Origin: Myxococcales bacterium | GTDB taxonomy: Bacteria; Myxococcota; Polyangia; HGW-17; SLPX01 | Direction: 5' to 3' | Assembly (NCBI GenBank): GCA_007131745.1 | Contig: SLPX01000238.1 | Span: 1-36,590, forward strand | DNA: 36,590 bases | Shown: positions 8,564-17,200 of the stretch, in pieces | Layout: each line of letters starts with the position of its first letter | Position numbering within the stretch: position 1 is the first letter of the stretch | Notes under the pieces: model-generated | Told to the model about the DNA's origin: nothing | Database searches by the model: none | Seen by the model: the letters and a program-made list of their open reading frames with translations, nothing else | Translations under genes and position numbers: made by a program

Positions 8564-10833
8564 ATTCTCTTGAGATAGATTTTTGCCGTCTCGTTTCCGG
8601 GGTCTCTGTCTACCGCCTTTTGGAACCACCTTTCCGCTTCCCGCCCCTTTCCCAGCCGGGCGTAAACAACGCCCAGCAAAAACGCGGACGAACCTTTCCG
8701 GTATCCGCGGTCCTCGGCTCCCAACAGCAAAGACCTTGCTCGCTCCAACTTTGTGCGCAATATGATTTCTCGTTGATCAAATTCCGATATCTTGATCCAA
8801 TATCGGGCTTCATTGACCGCGGCTGCGTCGTTTAGAGGGCGCATCTTTGCATACGACCTAGTCAGGCGGATCGCCATGTAAAGAAGATCTCGCGCCCTTT
8901 TAACATCTTCTTGAACAACCTCCGCCTGAAGAGCCAGCGCCGCCCCCATGTTCAAAAAAGAAGGCACGTGGGGGTTTGGAACATCTTCGATCGCTTTTTT
9001 GTATAAAAACACCGCCCCTGACAACCATTTTCCCGCCTCTCTTGGATCCCGGTCAATCAATTCAGTCGCCTGTTCATATGCAAATCGGCCGCAAGCATCC
9101 AGATGGCGATTCAGCACCCTGCGACTCATCTCTCCTGAAAACTCGTTCAAAATCTTCTTTCCTTGATCCGCCGCCCTCATCAAAACATCGATCTTAGGAG
9201 AAGCATTCGATCCAACAAACAGGGGCCCACCGGGAAGCAATGGTGGAGCCGCCGGGCGGTCGACCCCATCGCCCGGTTCCCATAAAACACCGGTTCGCGG
9301 CCAGGACCACCTAACAAGAACGGCTATGGTCCCCAGGCGGTTTCTACGCCTCAATAAAAGGCTCTCAGCCTCAAGATCGGCAAAAAAATCCGGAGGTCCA
9401 TGAACTCCCGGATGAACAGCATTTTTCAAATGGTGAAGATCCCATGCGTGTTGCCTGACAACCAAAGCCACATCAGGCCTCGCTCCATCGACTATCTGCT
9501 TACAAGTCACCCCTGCTGCCAAGTCATCCGATACTACCAGCATAAGACTTCCAGGCTGTGCCATTTTCAAAGCACCTGCAGACCACAAATAAGCCCCTTC
9601 GTCGGCCCCCCGTGTCTTGTCGTTCCAAGACGCCATTGTTGCCGGGGCCAATGTGAGACAGACAAGCACGCAAGCAACGGATATGGACATCTTGTAATTT
9701 CCGCGCGAGACAAATTGGGCTACTCCGGCCGTGCCTATTCCGCAAAGAATAGACAAGACGGCGATACAGGCGAACCCGTTCTGCAAATCCACATTTCCCA
9801 TCGGGTTTATCCAAAAGGAATAAATGAAATCGGTCGCTCCGATCCAGATAAGAAGGGCGACAAGGGCCACACCTCGAACTTCCTTCCTTCTCCCCCAACC
9901 TCCCGAAATCAACACAAAGACACCTGCAACCGCAAGAACCGGGCCGGTTCCCAAAAGCGCATCCCAGAGCTGAGAAGTAAAAATGTTAAGATTGTGGATA
10001 ACCATCCGTTTATCGAAAGAAAACATTTGATCCGAAAAAGCTTCTCGGATACGGACAGCCATCACGTGGTCCCAAAGGCTTACAAGGTCGGCCGGATTAC
10101 CCCAATCAAGAGCCGGATTCTTAGCCGAAACAATCGGAAGATACGCAACAACCGACACTCCGAGACAGAAAAAAAACGGAACAATTCTCAAGCGGGGGAT
10201 CGAATACCGCCTGACAGCGAAGAGCCATGCTGCAAGCAGCCCAAGAAACATTTGCAATCTCAGAGTCGCGTGTAGACCTGCAAAGCCCAATCCGCAAAGC
10301 AATGCCAAACATCCACTGTCCGGTCCCGCCGGATTTTCACGACACCGCAGAAAAAAATACAGACAAACCGCTAAAAGGAAAACGGTCGGCGTATATACTT
10401 CCGCTACAACGGAATTTCTCCAGAAAATGAAATTTATCCCTAGCAGGATTCCAGCGGATATTCCGCCCACCAACGAAAGTGGAAAGATTTTTTCTTGTCC
10501 TCTGATTATCCTTGTCGTGATCAGGCAAATCATACCCGCCGAAGCTGCGCCGCATAGAGCGGAAAACAAGTTGATACGAAAAGAAATATTTCCGAGTGGA
10601 ACAAAGGTCAGAAGCTTTCCCGCCTGAAGATAAAGAGGAAACCCTGAAGGGTGAGCAGAGCCGAGAGCATAAGACGCCGCTGTCAACTCTCCGCTGTCTC
10701 TCCAATAAAAATCCGGTCCAATGGTCAGCAGGTAAACGACAAACAAAAACAGCGCCACCAAAAATGCTGTGATTTTTTCAATCACAAAAACAAAAGAAGT
10801 GTCCTTGTTTTCAGAAATACACATCATCGCCAC
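8506..10833 (-). CDS. DUF2723 membrane protein with C-terminal TPR repeats
   Basis: The N-terminus has a long hydrophobic helix followed by IGPDFYWRDSGELTAASYALG, then HPSGFPLY and NLFSAL. This is the signature of DUF2723 proteins, multi-pass membrane proteins related to lipid-linked-sugar glycosyltransferases and protein O-mannosyltransferases. The Asp/Glu in the RDSGE motif probably correspond to the acidic residues of the first external loop. Many membrane helices follow up to about residue 410, then a soluble region, and a TPR-like tail (about 620-770) with AFLLGVVYARLGKGREAERWF. Likely role is transfer of a sugar to an exported protein or lipid; donor and acceptor are unknown. The N-terminus offers ATGs at residues 1, 3 and 4. 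It reads convergently into the end of the ExbD-like lipoprotein gene and divergently from clpX. Confidence 0.8.
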   Translation of the reverse strand: MAMMCISENKDTSFVFVIEKITAFLVALFLFVVYLLTIGPDFYWRDSGELTAASYALGSAHPSGFPLYLQAGKLLTFVPLGNISFRINLFSALCGAASAGMICLITTRIIRGQEKIFPLSLVGGISAGILLGINFIFWRNSVVAEVYTPTVFLLAVCLYFFLRCRENPAGPDSGCLALLCGLGFAGLHATLRLQMFLGLLAAWLFAVRRYSIPRLRIVPFFFCLGVSVVAYLPIVSAKNPALDWGNPADLVSLWDHVMAVRIREAFSDQMFSFDKRMVIHNLNIFTSQLWDALLGTGPVLAVAGVFVLISGGWGRRKEVRGVALVALLIWIGATDFIYSFWINPMGNVDLQNGFACIAVLSILCGIGTAGVAQFVSRGNYKMSISVACVLVCLTLAPATMASWNDKTRGADEGAYLWSAGALKMAQPGSLMLVVSDDLAAGVTCKQIVDGARPDVALVVRQHAWDLHHLKNAVHPGVHGPPDFFADLEAESLLLRRRNRLGTIAVLVRWSWPRTGVLWEPGDGVDRPAAPPLLPGGPLFVGSNASPKIDVLMRAADQGKKILNEFSGEMSRRVLNRHLDACGRFAYEQATELIDRDPREAGKWLSGAVFLYKKAIEDVPNPHVPSFLNMGAALALQAEVVQEDVKRARDLLYMAIRLTRSYAKMRPLNDAAAVNEARYWIKISEFDQREIILRTKLERARSLLLGAEDRGYRKGSSAFLLGVVYARLGKGREAERWFQKAVDRDPGNETAKIYLKRIQESGESFSRPGTTNDTLE

Positions 10834-11002
10834 ATATTACGCTTCGATAAAATCATGTCCAGAACAGTCCATCGAATGAAACCCGGGGTTGCCTTCTTGG
10901 AAAAGGGGTCTAAACTCATGGACGCGGGCCGGTTTTTGTGCTCTTGTCATAGTGTAGAGTTTGCACATTTTTTATTATGCCGGGTACGGCGATTTTGACG
11001 AG

Positions 11003-11060
11003 GAACCGGTAAGCCCGGAATCAATTCACGGGCGACCTCAGAACTGACTTGAACCGGTTC
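11003..11060. promoter_or_regulatory. Two GAACCGGT boxes upstream of clpX
   Basis: The perfect 10-bp palindrome GAACCGGTTC occurs at 11051-11060, and the related GAACCGGTAA at 11003-11012, 48 bp apart. Both lie between the divergent DUF2723 and clpX genes; the second is only 14 bp before the clpX ATG. This could be a repressor site, but the occurrence may be chance. The rest of this 241-bp intergenic region shows no convincing -35/-10 pair. Confidence 0.25.
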
Positions 11061-11074
11061 CCGGATAAGGAATC

Positions 11075-12280
11075 ATGGAAGATCTTCGTTGTTCATTCTG
11101 CGGTAAAAGCAGACAAGACGTTCGCAAACTAATCAGCGGACCAAAGGTGTTCGTTTGTGACGAGTGTGTAGATTTATGCAATGAAATCATTGCAAAAGAA
11201 GACGAGACCTTTGAGAGGAGTTATCCAAAACCTCTGGAAATTTACGAAGAACTCAACAAGTACGTTGTGGGGCAGCTTGACGCAAAAAAGACCCTGTCTG
11301 TGGCGGTCTACAACCATTACAAGCGGATAAGCTCGACATCCAGGCCCGGAGACGTGGAGCTCGTCAAGGGAAACATTGTAATGCTGGGACCGACCGGGTC
11401 GGGAAAAACACTGCTGGCGGAAACATTGGCAAGAAAGCTGGATGTTCCCTTCGCCATAACGGACGCCACCACCTTGACTGAAGCAGGGTATGTCGGAGAA
11501 GATGTTGAAAGCGTCATCAAAGCCCTGTATCGAGATGCCGGCAATGATGCTGAAAAAGCCGCGAAAGGCATTATATGCATCGATGAGATAGACAAGATTG
11601 CGCGCCGGGGTTCCGGACCTTCACCAACAAGGGATGTGTCCGGCGAAGGGGTTCAACAAGCACTCTTGAAGCTGCTTGAAGGAAAACAGTGCACGATTAC
11701 CCCCGACGGCGCCAAAAACCGGCCTCAACAGGAGCTGGTTCAAATCAACACAAGCCAAATTCTTTTTATTTGCACTGGTTCATTTAATGGAATCGAAGAA
11801 ATAATCCGCCGCCGTTTGGGAGATCGGGGCATAGGTTTCGGCGCACAGGTCAAGCCTCCGGACGACGATCTCGATGCGATCCGGGCACAAGCTCGTACTG
11901 AGGATTTGATACGTTACGGACTGATTCCCGAATTCATGGGAAGGCTGCCTGTAATCGTGAGTTGTGATGCTCTGAGCGTTGAAGATCTGGTCAAAGTTCT
12001 GTGGCAACCAAAAAATTCCCTGGTGAAACAATATCAATACCTGTTCAACCTGGAAGGTGTTAAACTGGTTTTTGCCGATGGAGCGCTGGCCGCAATAGCA
12101 GAAGAAGCTCACAGAAGAAAAAGCGGCGCCAGAGGACTCAGGTCCATTATGGAAGAAGTGATGTTGGATATAATGTATGAACTGCCCTCGCTCTCGAATA
12201 TAGTAGAATGCGTGATAGATGAACAGACGGTAAAAACTCGAGGACAGCCCATACTGGTAAAAAAGAAAAAAGCATCTTGA
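11075..12280 (+). CDS. clpX: ATP-dependent protease unfoldase ClpX
   Basis: Hexameric AAA+ unfoldase that feeds substrates to ClpP in the cytoplasm. Features in order: C4 zinc-binding domain (C6, C9, C28, C31), Walker A GPTGSGKT at 105-112, pore loop YVGED at 139-143, Walker B IICIDE at 166-171, the IGF tripeptide at 253-255 needed for ClpP docking, and the sensor-2 region GARGLRSI near the C-terminus. At 401 residues it is full length. ATG start with AAGGA just upstream. No clpP or tig gene adjoins it, unlike the common tig-clpP-clpX arrangement, so ClpP must be encoded elsewhere. A DksA/TraR-family gene follows with no gap, suggesting co-transcription. Confidence 0.97.
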   Translation: MEDLRCSFCGKSRQDVRKLISGPKVFVCDECVDLCNEIIAKEDETFERSYPKPLEIYEELNKYVVGQLDAKKTLSVAVYNHYKRISSTSRPGDVELVKGNIVMLGPTGSGKTLLAETLARKLDVPFAITDATTLTEAGYVGEDVESVIKALYRDAGNDAEKAAKGIICIDEIDKIARRGSGPSPTRDVSGEGVQQALLKLLEGKQCTITPDGAKNRPQQELVQINTSQILFICTGSFNGIEEIIRRRLGDRGIGFGAQVKPPDDDLDAIRAQARTEDLIRYGLIPEFMGRLPVIVSCDALSVEDLVKVLWQPKNSLVKQYQYLFNLEGVKLVFADGALAAIAEEAHRRKSGARGLRSIMEEVMLDIMYELPSLSNIVECVIDEQTVKTRGQPILVKKKKAS

Positions 12281-12309
12281 AAACCACCAACCAAAAGGAA
12301 GCAGCGGGT

Positions 12310-12717
12310 TTGACTGAACAAGAAAAAGATAAGCTGCGGTGCATTCTTATGGATAATAAGCGGCGCATAATGGAAAATGCCAGGCTCGGCCTTGAACTAA
12401 GCATGAACAGGGATACCGATGTAGGCAGGGACTCGATCGACGAATCCACCGAAGAAGAGATCATTTCGACTGCTTTGCGGCTGAGAGACAGAGAAAAACG
12501 GTTGCTGGACAAGATTGACAGTGCTCTCGAAAGACTGGAAGCTGGTAAAATCGATGAATGCGAGGATTGCGGCCAACAGATTAGTTTCAAGAGACTGACG
12601 GCGCGCCCCGTCACCACCTTGTGCATAGACTGCAAAGAAGAACGGGAAATTCAAGAAGACATGCTTGAAACCGGACATAGTCGATCCTTATACAAACCCA
12701 CTAATTCGCGAGAATAG
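12310..12717 (+). CDS. DksA/TraR-family zinc-finger regulator
   Basis: Small protein with an N-terminal coiled-coil region (about residues 4-80) and a C-terminal C4 zinc finger (CEDCGQ, then CIDC 20 residues on), the DksA/TraR layout. These proteins enter the RNA polymerase secondary channel and, with ppGpp, retune transcription. The acidic pair at the coiled-coil tip (DSIDESTEEE) resembles the DxxD of functional DksA. Two TTG starts are possible: 12277, overlapping the clpX stop but without a ribosome site, and 12310, with AAGGA at 12295-12299 ten bases upstream. I prefer 12310 (135 residues). Coupling with clpX suggests shared expression. Whether it is a true DksA orthologue or a paralogue is open. 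Confidence 0.85.
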   Translation: MTEQEKDKLRCILMDNKRRIMENARLGLELSMNRDTDVGRDSIDESTEEEIISTALRLRDREKRLLDKIDSALERLEAGKIDECEDCGQQISFKRLTARPVTTLCIDCKEEREIQEDMLETGHSRSLYKPTNSRE

Positions 12718-12783
12718 ATGATCAGCTTTTTCCACTAGGTCCTTTTGTTAGAGTCCCTGTTTGAGATTGACGAAGGAAGATAA

Positions 12784-12888
12784 GTGGGTAAACGTGAGCT
12801 GATAAGAGTTCAAATCTTTGAAGAAATCGGACTTGTTGCAACATGGCTGAGGAGCAGAAATACCGAATTATCCGCAAACTTGATGTAG
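12784..12888 (+). other. Candidate 34-codon leader ORF overlapping kinase start
   Basis: GTG at 12784 has an ideal ribosome site (AAGGA at 12773-12777, six bases away). It opens a 34-codon frame that ends at TAG 12886-12888, overlapping the first 46 bases of the kinase gene in another frame. The kinase ATG at 12843 has no visible ribosome site of its own. The peptide begins GKRELIRVQIFEEIG. It may be a leader controlling kinase translation, an N-terminal extension split by a frameshift, or nothing. Confidence 0.35.
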
Positions 12889-14237
12889 GCGGAATGGCGG
12901 CTGTTTTCCTTGCAGAATCGGAATCCATCAAGGGATTCAAGCGTCGCGTCGCCATAAAGCGAATCCTTCCGCATTTAACGAAAAACAAGCGTTTTGTTCA
13001 GATGTTTCTGGATGAAGCCCGCCTCAGTCTTCAGCTACAGCACGCAAACATCGTATCCGTTTTCGACATCGGAAAAGCAGACAATACTTTTTTCATTGTC
13101 ATGGATTTCATCGACGGTGCAAACCTGAAAAATGTAATAGACATGACGAGAAAACGGGGTGAGCTGATCCCCATGGAGCAAGCCATTTACATCGTACGAG
13201 AGGTCTGTGAAGGCCTGGCTTATGCCCATGACCAGAGGGATATGGAGACAGGTGAACCTCTCGGTATCGTCCACCGTGATGTAAGCCCACCGAATATACT
13301 GATTTCGGGAAGGGGTGAAATAAAGCTCACCGACTTTGGTCTTGCGAAAGCCACCAGCCAGTTGGAGCAAACCGATCCCGGCGTGGTCAAGGGCAAGTTC
13401 TCATATCTTTCGCCGGAAGCGGCATCCGGAACAGATCTGGATAATCGCGCGGACATTTTTTCGGCCGGCATCATTTTGTGGGAACTGCTAACAGGCCGGC
13501 GCCTATTCTTCGGCGAAAGCGATTTTCATACGGTGGAACTTGTTCGACAAGCCGATGTCCCTCCGATGTCTGCGACCAACCCCGATGTTCCCAGAGAATT
13601 GGAAGAAATCGTTCTTCGCTCGCTCGCCCGGGATCCAAAAGATCGCTATCAAGCAACTCCGGAATTCGTCGAGGCGTTAACAAGATTCTTGTTCAGTCAT
13701 GGAATGGCTGTAAGTCGTCATGATATAGCCCGTCTCATACAAAAAACCATTTCACGGCAATCAGAGGAAGAACCTCCAAAGAAAAAAAAGGACAGCGGCG
13801 GCATCATCGACGCGTTGATCCAGGAAGAAATCCTGAAATTCACATCTCTTGATGACTTGGAAGATCCCCTTGACGTAGGCTCAAAACCCTTGAGTCCGGA
13901 TGATATAAGTGTTTCCGAGCCTTTGGATCCCGGGGATTTCGTGGATCCCAGAGCATGGGCGAATGATTTTTCCGGCGAAGGTCTTTCAGATCTTCTCGCT
14001 ACCCCGTCACCGGAACAGAAAGTGGCGACAATGGATGATGATTCTCCGGATCATTCGACATTTCAGAAGCAAACCCATGAGGAAAAAGGTGAAGTCAAAA
14101 AAGCCTCTCACAGGATGCCGTCTCCGGCGCCAAGAGAAAACAAGTCATCCACCTCATCGAAGGTTGTATGGATTATTGTCGTCTTGGGCACCCTGGCGAT
14201 TGCAGGAGCCGCCCTATGGTTTTCCGGATTGATATGA
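12843..14237 (+). CDS. Ser/Thr protein kinase, tail-anchored in membrane
   Basis: Eukaryotic-type (Hanks) kinase, probably active: glycine loop KLDVGGMAAVFLA at 12-24 (first Gly replaced by Asp, as in several GGMA-type bacterial kinases), VAIK with K39, helix-C E58, HRDVSPPN with D146 and N151, DFG at 164-166, and an SPEA variant of the APE motif at 190-193. HRDVSPPN is typical of myxobacterial kinases. After the kinase domain (to about 295) comes an acidic, Pro/Ser-rich juxtamembrane region with KKKK, and a single membrane helix at 438-462, almost at the C-terminus, leaving no sensor domain outside. Regulation must therefore come from inside the cell or from partners. It is convergent with the giant TPR gene, stops 8 bp apart. 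FHA proteins nearby are plausible readers of its products. Confidence 0.93.
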   Translation: MAEEQKYRIIRKLDVGGMAAVFLAESESIKGFKRRVAIKRILPHLTKNKRFVQMFLDEARLSLQLQHANIVSVFDIGKADNTFFIVMDFIDGANLKNVIDMTRKRGELIPMEQAIYIVREVCEGLAYAHDQRDMETGEPLGIVHRDVSPPNILISGRGEIKLTDFGLAKATSQLEQTDPGVVKGKFSYLSPEAASGTDLDNRADIFSAGIILWELLTGRRLFFGESDFHTVELVRQADVPPMSATNPDVPRELEEIVLRSLARDPKDRYQATPEFVEALTRFLFSHGMAVSRHDIARLIQKTISRQSEEEPPKKKKDSGGIIDALIQEEILKFTSLDDLEDPLDVGSKPLSPDDISVSEPLDPGDFVDPRAWANDFSGEGLSDLLATPSPEQKVATMDDDSPDHSTFQKQTHEEKGEVKKASHRMPSPAPRENKSSTSSKVVWIIVVLGTLAIAGAALWFSGLI

Positions 14238-14245
14238 TGCCAAGA

Positions 14246-17200
14246 TCAATCCACCTCGCTGAGACTTGTTCTTGCAGAAGAAACAAGTTCACCGTAGCGA
14301 CGGTATTTCAAATAGGTCCTGAAATGATCCGCTGCCTTGTTTCTTAGACCTTTACTTCTATATATCTCTCCAAGATAATAGTGCGTTTCGGGATGTCCGC
14401 GGTCAAAAGAAAGCCCCTTTGTCAAGACCTGGTATGCCGACGATTCCTTTTCCTCCTCGTACAGGCAGGCTCCATGCAAATGATAAGCAATCGCACAATA
14501 AGGATCGATTTCAAGGGCATTGTTGAATTCCCTGTACGCTGTTCGCCCGGTTCCCATCAAAAAAAGAGTCCGCCCCCTGTAGGCTCTAATTTGAGCTGCC
14601 AGCCTCGGAAAACACTTTATATCACTACAAGCTTTTAACGCAGAGTTGAAATATTTCAACGCTGCCCGCACCTTTCGCCTTGCCAGAAAAATCCGGCCGC
14701 GCGTCATGAGTATCAAGGGGTGTCCGGCACTTCGACCATCCAGGCCTGACAAGATTCTCGCGGCTTTTCGATACTGCAACTGATACATCGCCGACAGAGC
14801 CGAAAGAGCAGTGGCTTTTATCAGCACCTCATCGGAATCTTTCCCCGCTTCGGTCAAATAGCCATCTGCTTCTGTATAGTTTCCCTCCCGCAGGTTCGCC
14901 CATCCGTTTACAAGTTTCCACATTGCGTCCCGCTCTTTTTCAGGAACCCTCCGAAGAATGCGGTACGCTTCTTGAAAATCTCCGGTAAGCACATGTATTC
15001 TCGCCAAACGCACCATCGCCCCGGGGTGATTCGGTCTCCTCTTGAGCACCTGTTCAAAAGGAGATCGCGCCGCTGCAAACCGTCCTAACTGAAAAGTCAG
15101 CTCTCCGATTTCAAGCCAATTCTCCAGGGATGACGGCAAGATCGAAGCCGCTCTTTTCAAGTGTGTCTGTGCGCTATCCCACTCGCCTCTTCGCACAAGT
15201 ATCCTTCCCAATGCGGCATGAACGCCGGGGTTGTCTCCATCATGTTCCAACGCAGCCTTGAGCCTTGCTTCCGCCAACACCAGCTTCCCCTGCTTCTCCA
15301 AAACTTCCCCTGCAGCAATAAGAACATCAACATTTTGCGGATTGTTTTGAAAAAGCTTAACCGCGACCTCGTATGCTTGCGAAGCGCGCCCCAATGACTG
15401 CAAAACTTTCATTCTGGTGATCTGGAGAGAAATATTATCCGGAGCGGTTTTCAACCCCGCTTCCACTGCAGACAGTGCGTCGTTGCTTCGCCCCATCTCA
15501 AGAAGTGCTTCTGCATGAATGGCGTGCCACAAGCTGGATCGAGACCTGCTCTCCACTGTTGCGAGTTCATCCAGGCTTTTTTGCGGCCGGCCTGTTTCAA
15601 GGTATGCACGAGCCAACAAAAGCAGTGTTCTAGGCCGCGATGGATACTGTTTTTTGAGCATCCTCAACTTCTCAACCGCTTCGGCCTCTCGCTGCATGGA
15701 CAAGAAAACTTCAGCAACGGCTTCCTGGAAATCCACCTGCTTAAACTCTCGTTCATCTCTAAGCGCTTTTAATCCGGCTTCGGCGGCACTACGGTCCCGC
15801 AGACACAGATTTATCTTGGCAGTAACAAGATACGCCCATGCTTTGTGAAAAGACGGCCAAGTCTGAACTGTTCCTTTCCCGAGCCTCGCAATATGCTGTT
15901 TGAGTTCAGGGCAAGGGCAACCTCGGTTTTCCCGGCATTTCAGCAAATGAAACCTGGCATCCAACAACTCAACAGCGGAACTGCCGGAAAGCTTTTCCTT
16001 CAACACGTTCAACGGATCCTGCACGTTTTCCGAATTTTGAGCGGTCAACCATAACCTTGCCAAGAGAAAATGGATCCAAATTCCGGGTGGATCCTTCAAT
16101 CTCAGTGCGTGGCGAAGATTGTTTGCAGCGGCCTCCCAGCTTCCGTTCGCCATCAAAGCCAAACCCCTCATGTAAAAAATCCATGCCGAACCAGGCCATT
16201 GACCAACAGCTTCATCCGCCTCATCCAGCGCCTTTTTTATGTTCCCACGCAAAACCAACACACCGATTACAGCGGCTGCGCCAAGTTCTGTGCGAGTACT
16301 TCCCATTTCCTCTACAGCTTCTTGGGCTCCCTCAGCGCGGTAGCCGAATTCAGTACTCAGCAACATAAGAGCCAGTGCCCGAGCAGCCTGAGCTTCCGAA
16401 TCATTTTCAAGCTTCTCAAAAATCAATGATGCTCCCCTCAGCCCCTCCATGTCTCCTCTCAACATCAATGAAAAAGCCTTCTCTTTCTGTTCTCTCTCCT
16501 TTTTTTCCGAACGACTTCTCACGTACAAGAGTCCGCTCATAACGGCAACGATGAGCACAACTACAACAAGTCCTGATCCAATCCAAATAGGTGAACCCCA
16601 AACTCTTTTCACCGACAACAGGGCTTTTGTACCCGTCAAAGGACGCCCGAGAACATGCGGTGTTCTTGAAACACCCACCGGCGTTTGTCTTCCTGAACCC
16701 GCTGTAGGCGTTTTCTCATGACCTGCATATCCTCGTCCCGAACGGGGAGCGGGCGTCCCCCTCGGACGTTGATTCGAAACAAGAGGCCTCGGTGCCACCC
16801 CAACCGGAGGTGGAGGATGAGAAGCCACCCCTACCGGAGGTGGAGGATGAGAAGCCACACCGGCCGGAGGGGGAGGACGAGAAGCCACACCGGCCGGAGG
16901 GGGAGGACGAGAAGCCACACCGGCCGGAGAAGAGGGAATCGCGCGGGCAGCGTCCCCTTTGTACCCTGCATCCTTTACCCTTTTTTCCGGCCGTCCGGTT
17001 CCGCTTCGCTGCAACCTGCGCGAGGCAGCAGCTTCTATTGGTTTCGAAGGATGCATCCTTTGCTCGGCAAAGGGATCCTCCTTCAAAAAAGGTCGTTTGG
17101 CGGACTCCGGCTTGATCGACGGTAATTTTTTTTCTCTCAAATGCGGCTTAGTAGTCAGTTCATCGGTATCTTCTCCAACATCTGAAAGAGAAACCGTTTT

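Noticed and set aside
9400..10275. 291-codon open frame on the plus strand opposite the DUF2723 gene
   Set aside because: It lies wholly antisense to a gene with clear family motifs, its translation is basic and low in structure, and it has no ribosome site. Shadow frame.
10834..11074. Small plus-strand open frame (MKPGVAFLEKG...) before clpX
   Set aside because: No ribosome site, odd Cys/His-rich composition and position in a divergent promoter region make coding unlikely.
16804..16923. 30-bp repeats as a possible CRISPR array
   Set aside because: Copies are directly adjacent with no spacers, a multiple of three long, and keep the coding frame.
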